NCBI GenBank assembly: GCA_963803425.1
Contig: CAWDMA010000001.1
Location: forward strand, 1,054,001-1,118,000
DNA length: 64,000 nucleotides
Direction: 5' to 3'
From: DASPWW01 sp963803425
GTDB lineage: Bacteria > Actinomycetota > Thermoleophilia > Solirubrobacterales > 70-9
Within the stretch, counting starts at the first letter, position 1. Every line of letters starts with the position of its first letter. A model generated the notes under the pieces. It saw nothing but the letters and a program-made list of their open reading frames with translations, had not been told where the DNA came from and did no database searches. Below are positions 36,169-45,547 of this stretch, piece by piece. The position numbers and the translations under genes are program-made.

Positions 36169-36633
36169 TCATCGCTCCCGGGCCAGCTCGTCTGCGAGCG
36201 CGTCGAAGATCCCGGCGGTGCCGGATTGGCGCACCTCGCCGCTGTCGAGGCCGTCCAGGAACGCGCCCTGCTCCGTGTAGATCAACCGCGTCCCGTCGCC
36301 CTCCGGCTGCAGCTCCACCGTGCCCAGCGACACTGAGATGCGGGCATCGTCCAGGTGCATCTCGTACGCGTACACGATCCGCTCGTCCGCGACTATGTCC
36401 TGGAAGCGGGCCTCGTAGACGAACGTCTGCCCGTCCGGTCCGGCGCCACGGTTCAGCTCCCGCCCGCCGACGCGGAAGTCGAGCTGATACTCGCCGCTCG
36501 GGTCGTCGTCGGGTGGTCCGAACCACCGCCCCTTCGCGTCGGGGTCGGCCCACGCGGCGAACACCCGCGCCGGCGGCGCCTCGTAGGTCCGCTCGATCAC
36601 GAAAGTGGAGTGCGTCACGGATCGCGCTGTCAT
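36169..36633 (-). CDS. AHSA1/SRPBCC-domain protein
   Basis: A 154-residue helix-grip protein of the activator-of-Hsp90 (AHSA1) type. It starts MTARSVTHSTFVIERTYEAP behind AAAGGAGCC. Family pieces are PPARVFAAWADPDAKGRWFG, then VYEARFQDIVADERIVYAYE and TRLIYTEQGAFLDG. Such proteins bind lipophilic ligands. In many genomes they sit with an ArsR-type regulator, as here, where the start overlaps the regulator stop as ATGA (36633-36630). The pair is a common stand-alone module of unknown signal. Confidence 0.9.
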   Translation of the reverse strand: MTARSVTHSTFVIERTYEAPPARVFAAWADPDAKGRWFGPPDDDPSGEYQLDFRVGGRELNRGAGPDGQTFVYEARFQDIVADERIVYAYEMHLDDARISVSLGTVELQPEGDGTRLIYTEQGAFLDGLDSGEVRQSGTAGIFDALADELARER

Positions 36634-36974
36634 CCAGGGCTCCTTTCGGTCGGGTTGTCGGCGAGGTACTCGCCGAGCCGATCCAGGCGGTCCTCCCACA
36701 TCGTGCGGCGGCCGGCGATCCAGGACTCGGCGGAGCGCATCGCGGCCGGCTCGATCCGGCAGGTGCGCACGCGACCGACCTTCTCCGAGCTTACGAGCCC
36801 GGCGTCCTCGAGCACCTTGAGATGCTGGACGACCCCGGGCAGCGACATGGTCAGCGGTCGCGCCAGCTCCGATACCGACGCGGGTCCGCGCGTGAGCCGA
36901 TCGATCATCGTGCGGCGATTGGGGTCCGACAGCGCCTGGAAGAGGCCGTCGAGGGCGGCGGTTTGGTTAAGCAT
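36630..36974 (-). CDS. ArsR-family winged-helix regulator
   Basis: A 114-residue ArsR/SmtB-type regulator. The wHTH begins LDGLFQALSDPNRRTMIDRL (the family LADPTRR pattern). It continues with RGPASVSELARPLTMSLPGV and QHLKVLEDAGLVSSEKVGR. There is no CxCxxC metal site, so a metal sensor is unlikely. This subtype is usually found with an AHSA1 protein and represses its own operon. Start ATG 36974. Confidence 0.9.
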   Translation of the reverse strand: MLNQTAALDGLFQALSDPNRRTMIDRLTRGPASVSELARPLTMSLPGVVQHLKVLEDAGLVSSEKVGRVRTCRIEPAAMRSAESWIAGRRTMWEDRLDRLGEYLADNPTERSPG

Positions 36975-37027
36975 TTACTTAACTATAGCGACGACGATCG
37001 ATGGACCCGTCGGGTCGCGGGCGGCGC

Positions 37028-38144
37028 TCAGTCCAGGCGGGTGGGGAGGCCGAACGGCTCGTACGCCGCAGCGAGCCGGTCGGGGTCGAACGGAAGCTCG
37101 GGCAGCGCCTGCTGCGCCTCGTCGTCGGGGTCCTCGCTGGGCCGGACGATGAACGCCGTCACCTCGCTGATCCGGGCGTCGCGCAGTGTCAGCACGTTCA
37201 GCGCGAACGGCATGTACGCGCCCTGCTCGTCGTCCCAGCTGTAGAACGCGAGCGCGGGCTGGCCGTTCGCGTGCGCGTTCATCGCCTTCCACTGGAACCG
37301 GCCCGACAGCGGCGAGAACCGCAGGAACCCCTCGATGTCGTCGTGGCCCCGGAACCACCGCCGCATCGGCGGCATCGAGAACGCAGCGTCCTCGGTCAGC
37401 ATCGCGACCACCCCGTCGATGTCGCCGCGGTCCCATGCATCCACATAGCTCTCGACGACCTCGCGGACGCCGTCCTCGCCGAGCGAGCGCAGCGTCTCCT
37501 GCTGGCTGCGCTCGGGAAGTCGCTCCTCGGCTGCCCTGCGGGCGCGCTGCAGGGCGCTGTTCACCGAAGCCGTCGTCGTGTCGAGCGTCTCCGCCACCTC
37601 CTTCGCCGAGAACCCGAGCACCTCGCGCAGGATCAGCACGGCGCGCTGGTTCGGCGGGGAGGTTCTGGAGCGCGGCGATGAAGGCGAGCTCGACGGACTC
37701 GCGCTGCTCGTAGTGCGCCTCCGGAGAGGCGTAGCCGTCCTCGATCTCGAGCGTCTCGTCCGGGTACGGCTCGATCCACACCGACTCGACGGCGGGCTCG
37801 CCGGGCCCGTCGTGGGGATCGGCGGCGGGCCCGTAGTCGACGGGGAGCACCCGCTTCGGGCGCTTCGCGATCGCGTCGAGGCAGGTGTTCGTCGCGATCC
37901 GGTACAGCCACGAGCGCAGCGAGCTGCGGCCCTCGAAGCGCTTCAGCCCCCGCCACGCCCGCAGCATCGCCTCCTGGAGCGCGTCCTCGGCGTCGTGAAG
38001 CGAGCCCAGCATCCGGTAGCAGTGCGCGTGCAGCTCCCCGCGGTAGCGCTGCACGAGCCGCGTGAAGGCGGACTCGTCACCGTCGCGGGCCGATGCGAGC
38101 AGCTGCTGCTCGTCGGCTGCCGCACCTGTGGGCGAAGCAGTCAT
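37028..38144 (-). pseudogene. ECF sigma factor with SnoaL-like C-terminal domain, one frameshift
   Basis: RNA polymerase ECF sigma factor. ATG 38144 gives region 2 (FTRLVQRYRGELHAHCYRM, then SLHDAEDALQEAMLRAWRGL, the DAEDxxQE signature) and SLRSWLYRIATNTCLDAIAK. The frame is lost near 37656-37659; dropping one G/C from the run restores LQNLPPNQRAVLILREVLGF and region 4 (SAKEVAETLDTTTASVNSAL). A C-terminal SnoaL/NTF2-like domain follows (VVESYVDAWDRGDIDGVVAM), as in ECF41/SigJ-like factors in which this domain controls activity. Divergent from a VOC gene. The break looks like a sequence error, so the gene may well be functional. Confidence 0.85.
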
Positions 38145-38186
38145 CGCGATTACTTCCCAGGCTAGCGCCGGTCGTACGAGTGAGGC

Positions 38187-38548
38187 ATGAGGCCCGCGCG
38201 CGCCAGCCCATTGGTCCACTTGGAGCTCCACACCGGAGAGATCGCCGGGGCGCGGAGCTTCTACGCGGAGCTGTGCGGATGGCCGGCGCAGCCGGTCGAG
38301 ACCGGCACGGCCCCGTACGTGGCGATGAGGACCGGCGCGGCCGTCGGCGCCGGCGTCGTCGAGTGCGCCGCCCCCAGGCCGATGTGGCTGCCGTACGTAC
38401 AGGTGGAGGAGATCGGGGCGGCCACCGAGCGCGCCTCCGCGCTCGGCGCATCGGTGCTGCTGAACCCGCGCGAGGGCCCGGCGGGGTGGCGGAGCGTGGT
38501 CGCCCACCCCGGGCCGGGGAGATCGCGATGTGGCAGCCGAAGCGCTGA
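38187..38548 (+). pseudogene. VOC/glyoxalase-family protein, frameshifted near the end
   Basis: A protein of about 120 residues. It starts PLVHLELHTGEIAGARSFYA with the family strand-helix pattern (HxELxTxDxxxxxxFY), then WLPYVQVEEIGAATERASAL. After GWRSVVAHPG the frame is lost at about 38513-38520. One missing G in a GGGG run restores GEIAMWQPKR and the stop at 38546-38548, the normal end for this group. It is 42 bases from the divergent sigma factor gene, so it may be a target of that factor by position. Confidence 0.75.
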
Positions 38549-38593
38549 GGCGGGCGGCGACCGGTTCCCGATAGGTTGCCGCCGATCACCTTG

Positions 38594-39031
38594 GATGGCT
38601 GAGTTCGCAGAGAAGTATGGGCCCGCGCTCGAGGCGGAGCTCGAGCCGGGCGAGTCGCTGCAGGGGGTGTGCGCGGCCAACCACCGCCAGAGCGCGTTCA
38701 AGGGGCGACTGGTGGCGATCGGGGTGACCGATCGGCGCCTGCTCGTGCTCGGCGTCGATCGCCGCGGCGATCCGACCGGTGTCGAGTCGATCTCGCCGAT
38801 CAGGTCGTCACCGCGAAGGCCGGCGGGGCGGGCGGTGGATGGCCGACGCTGGAGGCGGCGGTCGCCGACCACGCCGCCGTCTCGCTCACGATCGCCACGA
38901 CCGACGGTCGGAAGCTGAAGCTGATGCTGATGCGCGGGGAGGGGAAGCTGTTCGGAGGCATCGGAGGCGGGGAGCCCCAGCGCCGCGGGATCGCCGCGCT
39001 CGCCCAGTGGTTCGAGCGGCTCGAAGGCTGA
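38594..39031 (+). pseudogene. Small hypothetical protein with PH-like fold, one frameshift
   Basis: The N-terminal part from ATG 38594 reads MAEFAEKYGPALEAELEPGE, then VTDRRLLVLGVDRRGDPTGV. The rest is in another frame: DQVVTAKAGGAGGGWPTLEA, SLTIATTDGRKLKLMLMRGE and LAQWFERLEG to the stop at 39029-39031. One missing base near 38797 joins them. The alternation of strands, with TDRRLLVL and TTDGRKLKLML, resembles bacterial PH-like domains. No function known. The 3' end is part of a perfect palindrome shared with the convergent gene. Confidence 0.6.
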
Positions 39032-39047
39032 GCCGGCTCAGCCTTCG
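39022..39047. terminator. Perfect palindrome between convergent genes
   Basis: A 13-bp arm (CGAAGGCTGAGCC, 39022-39034) directly abuts its reverse complement (39035-39047), with no spacer. It covers the stop of the PH-like gene and the stop of the acetolactate decarboxylase gene. Likely a bidirectional terminator. Confidence 0.65.
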
Positions 39048-39817
39048 CGCTCGACGCGGCGCAGCGCCGCGTCCGAGGTCGCAGTGGCGGAGTCGAGCGC
39101 GACCCCGGGCGGGAGCTCGAGATGGACGTCGACCTCGTCGTCGACCTGGACCTCGATGTCGCTCGATGCGGACTCGAGCACGTGCCCGCCGCGCGTCCGG
39201 TCGGCGCTCGCGAAGTGGAGGTGGTAGCCGGGGACGTTAAGGCCGCGGGCGAAGTCGGGAAACCTGAACCCGACCATCGTCCCCTTGCCGGTGAGCTCGA
39301 ACACGTGCTGGTCGGCGACGACCTCGGTGAGCGGCCGGTACGGCTTTCGCTGGCGGGCCACGGAGCGCGCCCGGACCCGGTCGAAGCGCCCGTCGAGCCG
39401 GAGCGCGTGGGCGCGATCGGGCGCGCCGATCAGCTCGTCGAGCCGCGCGAGGAAGGCTTCTCCCTCGACGGGCTCGGCGATCCGGAACGTGCGGGTGGGG
39501 GTGAAGTTGGTCAGCACCGCGAACGGGGTGCGGCGCTCGGGCTCGACCGTGTGCAGGTTGCCGTCCGCGTCGGCGCGCAGGAACTCGCCGTCCACCGCGA
39601 TCATCTCCCCGTCGCACGCGTCGAAGGTGCCGAGCCCGAAGTCGCCGTGCTCGGCGAGCTCCCCGTAAGTGACGTCGCCGTCGTAGGCGCCGTCGAGCAG
39701 GGCTCCGATCGTCGAGGTCTGGAACAGCAGGTGGGGGTCGTGCTCCGCGTGCAGCTCGCCGTGGCGGAGCGTCTCGACGTGTAGCGCCTTGATCAGCCGC
39801 TCGTCGATCGCGGTCAC
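39038..39817 (-). CDS. budA: Alpha-acetolactate decarboxylase
   Basis: A 259-residue enzyme that converts alpha-acetolactate to acetoin. Family blocks: LLFQTSTIGALLDGAYDGDV, ELAEHGDFGLGTFDACDGEM, VLTNFTPTRTF. The metal site is visible as H199 and H201 (GYHLHF) with H212 (GGHVL), the same 2- and 11-residue spacing known for the zinc ligands of the Brevibacillus enzyme; the catalytic Glu is probably in CDGEM (E71). GTG 39817 overlaps the DoxX-like stop as GTGA. No acetolactate synthase gene lies nearby, so acetolactate must come from branched-chain amino acid synthesis or elsewhere. Confidence 0.88.
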   Translation of the reverse strand: MTAIDERLIKALHVETLRHGELHAEHDPHLLFQTSTIGALLDGAYDGDVTYGELAEHGDFGLGTFDACDGEMIAVDGEFLRADADGNLHTVEPERRTPFAVLTNFTPTRTFRIAEPVEGEAFLARLDELIGAPDRAHALRLDGRFDRVRARSVARQRKPYRPLTEVVADQHVFELTGKGTMVGFRFPDFARGLNVPGYHLHFASADRTRGGHVLESASSDIEVQVDDEVDVHLELPPGVALDSATATSDAALRRVEREG

Positions 39818-40173
39818 GGCCGGGTCCCGCGCCACACCCACATGACGAACAGAGCCTGGACCGGGAGCCGCGCGTAAAGGCCCCACCGGGGGAGCTGCCG
39901 GTAGCGCTCCGGGTGGGCCGCCATATGGACGTTTGCGGGGAACACGGCGATCAGCGTCGCGATCAGCCACCACCGCGGTATCCATCGGCGCCGGGCGCCG
40001 ACCACCATCGCGCCGCCGGCGATCTCCGCGACACCGCTGGCGGCGACGAGCTCGCGGTGCGCGGGCACGTAGTCGGGCATGATCGCCTCGTACCACTCGC
40101 GTCGCGCGAAGTGCATCAGGCCGGCGAATACGAAGAACGGTCCCACCGTGCGGCGGGCCAGCGAGTCTCCCAT
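39814..40173 (-). CDS. DoxX-like four-helix membrane protein
   Basis: A 119-residue protein with four hydrophobic segments. The opening GPFFVFAGLMHFARREWYEA has the family FxxxGxxHF pattern. VAASGVAEIAGGAMVVGARR and TLIAVFPANVHMAAHPER follow. It belongs to the DoxX/MauE-like group with unknown function, thought to act in membrane redox steps in some members. Its stop overlaps the budA start, so they are co-translated. Confidence 0.8.
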   Translation of the reverse strand: MGDSLARRTVGPFFVFAGLMHFARREWYEAIMPDYVPAHRELVAASGVAEIAGGAMVVGARRRWIPRWWLIATLIAVFPANVHMAAHPERYRQLPRWGLYARLPVQALFVMWVWRGTRP

Positions 40174-40314
40174 GGCGGGCAGTATCGCGGCTTTCGGGTA
40201 TCTCCTGACTTTTCGCTCGCCCCCGCGTTCCTACGTCGCAGGGCCCGGATCAAGGTGCTGAGAGAGCCGACCCAGTGCCCGGTCCGGGTCCCTACTCCCA
40301 ATCCCAGGCGGCGT

Positions 40315-40332
40315 GGGGGGCTGATGCCCCCC
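40315..40332. terminator. G/C-run hairpin upstream of the GH15 gene
   Basis: A 7-bp stem GGGGGGC/GCCCCCC with a TGAT loop, 38 bases upstream of the GH15 start, in the 196-base gap between the divergent DoxX and GH15 genes. Could be a leader hairpin or regulatory structure. The rest of the gap shows nothing I recognise. Confidence 0.35.
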
Positions 40333-40369
40333 TCGTCGCCGTTCCGCCGCGGGCCGGTAGGTTGCACCG

Positions 40370-42178
40370 ATGCGGATCGAGGACTACGCGCTGATCGGGG
40401 ATCAGCGAGACCGCCGCGCTGGTGGGGAGGAACGGCTCGATCGACTGGCTGTGCCTGCCCAGGTTCGACTCCGGCGCCAGCTTCGCGGCGCTGCTCGGCG
40501 ACGAGAGCCACGGACGGTGGCTGATCGAGCCCGCCGGCGGTCCGAAGAAGGTGAACCGGACCTACCGGCGCGACACCCTGATCCTCGACACCGAGTTCGA
40601 GACCGATGACGGTGCGGTGCTGCTCACCGACTGCATGCTGCGGCGATCCGACCACCCGGTCGCGGTTCGGGTGGTGGAGGGGCTGCGTGGCACGGTCGAG
40701 ATGCGGATGCAGCTCGTGGTCCGCCCCGACTACGGGTCCACGGTCCCGTGGGTGGAGCAGGCGGAGGAGGGGATCACGCTGCTCGCCGGGCCGAACGCCT
40801 ACTACCTGCGCACGCCGGTCGAGACCCGCGGCGAGGACTACACGACCACGGCGACCTTCAGGGTGCGGGAGGGAGAGCGGGCGCCGTTCACGCTCGCCTG
40901 GAGCCCGTCCCACCTGGAGCAGCCGCCCGCCCTGGACCCGTTCTGGGCGGTCGAGGCGACAGAGTCGTGGTGGGAGGAGTGGGCCGCGCGGTGCACGTAC
41001 GAGGGACGCTGGCCCGAGCAGGTGATGCGGTCGCTGATCACGCTGAAGGCGCTGATCTACGCGCCGACCGGCGGGATCGCCGCCGCCCCGACCACGTCGC
41101 TGCCCGAGGAGATCGGCGGGGAACGGAACTGGGACTACCGGTTCTGCTGGCTGCGCGACGCCTCGCTGACGCTCGAGTCGCTGTTCCTGGGCGGCTACGT
41201 CGACGAGGCGCGCGAGTTCGCGCGATGGCTGCTCCGGGCGACTGCGGCCCACCCCTCGCAGGCGAACATCATGTACGGGATCGCGGGAGAGCGGATGCTG
41301 CCCGAGCAGGAGATCGAGTGGCTTCCCGGGTACGAGGGCTCTAGCCCGGTCCGGATCGGGAACGCGGCCTCGCACCAGTTCCAGCTCGACATGTACGGCG
41401 AGATGATCGATGCCGGCCATCTCGGCCGCGTCGTCACCGGGCAGATGGAGCAGCGGCGATGGGATCGCGAGCGGGTCATCCTGGAGTTCCTCGAGAAGGC
41501 CTGGGAGAAGCCCGACCAGGGGATCTGGGAGGTGCGCGGCCCGGCCCGCCACTTCACCCACTCGAAGGTGATGGCCTGGGTCGCGTTTGATCGAGCGGTG
41601 CAGGCGGTGGAGCGGTTCGGCGCCGATGGGCCCGTCGATCGGTGGCGGGAGATCACGCGGCGGATCCATGACGATGTGTGCGAGAGGGATACGACCCGAA
41701 GCGGAAGACCTTCACCCAGTACTACGGCTCCACGGAGCTTGACGCGAGCGTGCTGATGATCCCGATGGTCGGTTTCCTTCCGCCTGAGGACGAGCGGGTG
41801 GTGGGGACGGTCGAGGCGATCGAGCGAGAGCTGATCCAGGACGGGTTCGTGCTGCGCTACTCGGTCGCCGCGCAGGGGTCCGTGGACGGAGTCTCCGGGA
41901 CGGAGGGGGCGTTCCTGCCGTGCTCCTTCTGGCTGGTCAACGCGCTGGCGATGATCGGGCGCACCGATGAAGCGGCAGGCATGTTCGAGCAGGTGCTCGC
42001 GGTCGGCAACGACGTCGGCCTGTTCTCCGAGGAATACGACCCGAAGCGCGACCGGCTCGTCGGGAACTTCCCGCAGGCCTTCACCCACCTGGCGCTCGTC
42101 CGGACCGCGGCGACGCTGTCGGGCGCCCCCGACCGGCGCCGCTCGCACGCCGGCGCCGCCGCGCCGGCCGGCTCCTGA
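40370..42178 (+). pseudogene. Second GH15-family glycoside hydrolase, two frameshifts
   Basis: A GH15 paralogue of about 600 residues. ATG 40370 gives MRIEDYALIGD, then a frame change at about 40402 leads to GRNGSIDWLCLPRFDSGASF. The body continues GGERNWDYRFCWLRDASLTL and YEGSSPVRIGNAAS. A second change at about 41686 (a missing C in CC) leads to YDPKRKTFTQYYGSTELDAS and finally LVGNFPQAFTHLALVRTAAT. The start MRIEDYALIGDxxTAALV is the common actinobacterial GH15 type (trehalase or glucoamylase). It is clearly different from the copy at 23720, which starts IADYAFLSDC. Probably intact in the organism. Confidence 0.85.
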
Positions 42179-43654
42179 TCAGAGGTGGAAGCGGCGGTGG
42201 TGGAGGCGATGCTCGTCCGGAGGGGGATGAGGCGGCGGGGTGGAGCGCACGAACGCCCAGGTCAGCACCGCGCACACCGCCGCCACTCCGACGAGCACGT
42301 ACAGCGAGTCTCCGAGGGCGGATGCGTACTCGGCGCGGGTGGCGCTGCTGGTCCCGACGCCGTGGAGCAGCGCGTTGAAGACGGCGCTGGTCGCGGCCAG
42401 CCCCACGGCCCCGGCGAGGATCCGGTTCATCGCGAGCACGCCTGACGCGATCCCGGCCTTCTGACCGGGCATCGCCGCCATCGCCGCCGCCGACATCGGT
42501 GCGTACACGAGGCCGAGCCCGATCCCGAACGGCAGGTAGCCTGCCACCAGCTGGCCGTATCCGGTGGAGGCGTCGGTCTGCGCGAGCACGAGCAGCCCGG
42601 CGACGGTGATCAACATGCCCGCGGTCATCACCGCTCGCGCCCCGAACCGTCCGATCAACACCCCGGACAGCGGCGAGATCACGATCATCGGCGCCGTGAT
42701 CGGGAGGATCAGCAGCCCCGCCGCAACCACCGAGTACGACAGCACGTTCTGAAGGAACTGCGGCTCGAAGTACATCACCGTCCAGTACGCGAACACGATC
42801 CCGAAGGCCGCCGCGGTGGCGCCGAAGTAGGGCCCGTTCCGAAACAGCGAGAAGTCGACGATCGGGTTCTCGACCCGGTGCTCGATCAGCCAGAACGCGG
42901 CCAGCGCCGCGATCCCGAACCCGAACACGGCGATCGTGCGGGTGGAGCCCCATCCCCAGCTGTCCGCCTCGATCAGCGCCAGCACCACCGCCGTCAGTCC
43001 GGAGCTGAGCGCGATCAGGCCCGGGACGTCGATCCGGGTGGTGCTGCTCTCGTCGCGCGACTCACGGGCGGCCGCCAGCACGATCAGCACTCCCGCGACG
43101 ACCAGCGGCACGTTGATCCAGAAGATCAGCCGCCAGCTCACGTCAACCAGCAATCCGCCGACGATCGGCCCCAGGCCCAGCGCGACCGCCGATATTGCCG
43201 CCCACACCCCGAAGGCGCGCGGCTGCTCGGCCTTCGGGAACGACGCCGCCACCAGCGCGAGCGAGAGCGGCAGCAGCGAGGCGGCGGCGATCCCCTGCAG
43301 GACGCGTCCCGCGATCAGCACCGTCATGGAGTTGGCGCTCCCCGACACCACCGACGCCGCCCCGAACATGACCAGGCCGAGCACGAACACCCGGCGTCGG
43401 CCGAACATGTCGCCGAGCCGGCCGAGCGTCACCACCAGGACGGCGATCGTGAGCAGATAGCCGTTCACGATCCACTGCAGCTCAGCCTCGGTGGAGTGCA
43501 GGTCACGGGCGATCGACGGCAGCGCCAGCGTCACCACGGTCGAGTCCAGCATCAGCAGGAACAGCCCCGAGCAGGCGCCGACCAGGGTCCACCACGGGCG
43601 GGTCCGATCGTTCAGACCGGGGATCCATGAGCTCCAGGACACGGCGGCGTACAC
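42179..43654 (-). CDS. MFS transporter, DHA2 family (14 TM)
   Basis: A 491-residue drug-exporter-type MFS protein. It begins WWTLVGACSGLFLLMLDSTV followed by VTLALPSIARDLHSTEAELQ. The motif A region is VVTLGRLGDMFGRRRVFVLG, and motif C is VALGLGPIVGGLLVDVSWRL. About 14 helices in all. The C-terminus has a His-rich tail (PPPHPPPDEHRLHHRRFHL), an unusual feature that could bind metal. Convergent and abutting with the GH15 gene. Only 14 bases separate its start from the divergent heparinase-like gene, so the start may be further in or transcripts may be leaderless. Confidence 0.88.
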   Translation of the reverse strand: MYAAVSWSSWIPGLNDRTRPWWTLVGACSGLFLLMLDSTVVTLALPSIARDLHSTEAELQWIVNGYLLTIAVLVVTLGRLGDMFGRRRVFVLGLVMFGAASVVSGSANSMTVLIAGRVLQGIAAASLLPLSLALVAASFPKAEQPRAFGVWAAISAVALGLGPIVGGLLVDVSWRLIFWINVPLVVAGVLIVLAAARESRDESSTTRIDVPGLIALSSGLTAVVLALIEADSWGWGSTRTIAVFGFGIAALAAFWLIEHRVENPIVDFSLFRNGPYFGATAAAFGIVFAYWTVMYFEPQFLQNVLSYSVVAAGLLILPITAPMIVISPLSGVLIGRFGARAVMTAGMLITVAGLLVLAQTDASTGYGQLVAGYLPFGIGLGLVYAPMSAAAMAAMPGQKAGIASGVLAMNRILAGAVGLAATSAVFNALLHGVGTSSATRAEYASALGDSLYVLVGVAAVCAVLTWAFVRSTPPPHPPPDEHRLHHRRFHL

Positions 43655-43668
43655 TAGTCCGCTCCGGG

Positions 43669-45544
43669 ATGCGAGCGGGCGGGCTCACAGCAACGGGCGG
43701 AGGGAGCCGTCATACGGCGCCCGCGGTCGTGCTCGCGTGCGCGGCGGTGGCGATCGGCTCGCTCGGAGCAGCAGCGGAGGCGTCCGCCGACGCCGGCCCG
43801 CCGGCCGCCAGCGCGAAGCGCGTGAAGAAGCCGAAGGCCAGCAGCGCGGCGCTCCGAAAGCTGCGACAGGCCGGCTGCTCGCGCTACCGCGTGATCGATG
43901 AGGGGCACTACTCGAGCAAGGTCCGCCGCGCCGCGCAGCGCTGGAAGTTCCGCGTGTTCCACTTCAAGTCGAAGCTGAAGCCCCCGATCAACTGGTCGCG
44001 GGACCCGTACGAGAGCCGCTCCTACCGCCAGCAGCTGCACGGCTTCTCGTGGATGGACACCCTGTTCGACACCTACCACCGAACCGGGAACAAGCGCCGT
44101 CCTGCGGATGGCGGTGAAGATCGCGCTCGATTGGATGAAGCGGAATCCGTCCAGCTTCCGGCCGGGCCTCAAGGGGTTCGCATGGCACCCGAAGGCGACT
44201 GCCGACCGGGTCGGGTACCTCGGGTACCTGGCCAGGACGGCGGCGTGCAAGGGCGTGCTGACCGCGGCTCAGGCGCAGACGATGCTTCGCTCCCTGGAGG
44301 CGCACGGGCGCTACCTGGCCAGCGGCAAGCAGCACCAGTCGAGCAACTTCGGCCTGTTCCAGGACTACGGCCTGCTGTTGCTGTCGCAGTACGTCCCGTT
44401 CGAGAAGCAGGCGCAGGCATGGCGGAAGCGGGCCTTGCGGCGCTTCCCTGAGACCCTGCTCGCTCGGACCAGCAGCGAGTGGATGTGGCTGGAGCACTCG
44501 GCGCAGTACCAGTTCCTCGCGATCCGGCTGCTTCGCGACTTCCTCCGGTACAGCCCGGGCGAGCCGAACCCGCTGCTGGTCAAGGTGCTCGCGAACATGC
44601 GCGACGCCGGGAGCTGGTTCGTGGCGCCCGACGGAACCTACGCGCTGCTCGGGGACACCGCGATCGGGACTGTGCCCGATTGGGGCTACACCGCTCCGCA
44701 TCAGGGCTTGGGGGCCTTCCCGGAGTCGGGTTACGCGATGGTCCGGAAGGGGGGCTCGTACCTGGCGACCACGGCCACCTTCCACAGCAAGACGCACAAG
44801 CACGCCGACGAGCTCGACTTCGACCTGTTCGACCGCGGTCACTCGATCGTGAACGGCCCCGGCAACTACGGCTACGACCGGGACGCGGTCTACCGCGCGT
44901 ACCAGCTCTCCAGCTTCTCGCACAGCGTCGTCACCGTCGACGGGAAGAGCTTCCCGATCACGACCCAGAACGCGTACGGAAGCGGGATCGTCGCCACCGG
45001 GCAGGGCTCCGGGTGGTACGCGATCGAAGCCACCAACCCGCTGCTCCGCCTCCAGGGAGTGCAGCACACGAGGCTTTTTCTGTACAAGCCCGGCCAGACG
45101 CTGGTCGTGGTCGACAAGCTGCGCTCGACCCAGGCGCACTCCTACGAACGCTTCTTCCAGCTCGGCTCCGACATCCAGGTGAAGCCGGTCGGGCGCTCGC
45201 TGCTGGGGCTGAGCGCGAGCGGGTTCTCCGGCGCGCTTCACGACACGGCGTCCGGGACCGGCGGCGCCCTTCGGGTGCTTGTCCGCGGCCGGCAGTCACC
45301 GCTGCAGGGGTTCGTGTTCCCCGGCTTCCGGCGCGCCGTTCCGCGGTGGAGCGTCGAGTACGCCTCGAAGGCCGCGAGCGCCAACTACGCGACCACCTTC
45401 ACGTTGAACGGCGCGGCGCAGCGCACCGACGTGACGGTCCCCGACGGCACCCACACGAACCTCGTGATCAGCCGCGCGGGCAGCCCCGGCACCGAGTTGT
45501 CGGTCACCCGCAGCGGCGGCTCCCTGCGGATCGACGCGGGCTAG
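43669..45544 (+). pseudogene. Secreted heparinase II/III-like polysaccharide lyase, one frameshift
   Basis: The N-terminus has a signal-peptide-like segment (PAVVLACAAVAIGSLGAAAE, cleavage near ASADA). The lyase part has an alpha-barrel (SSNFGLFQDYGLLLLSQYVP, then WMWLEHSAQYQFLAIRLLRD) and the Heparinase II/III C-terminal sheet. The sheet contains FHSKTHKHADELDFDLFDRG, the family His-x-x-Ala-Asp motif. The frame breaks at about 44095; dropping one C gives RVLRMAVKIALDWMKRN. Families of this type cleave uronic acid-containing polysaccharides such as heparin or alginate by elimination. Substrate unknown. The start could instead be ATG 43627. Confidence 0.75.
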
Positions 45545-45547
45545 CGG

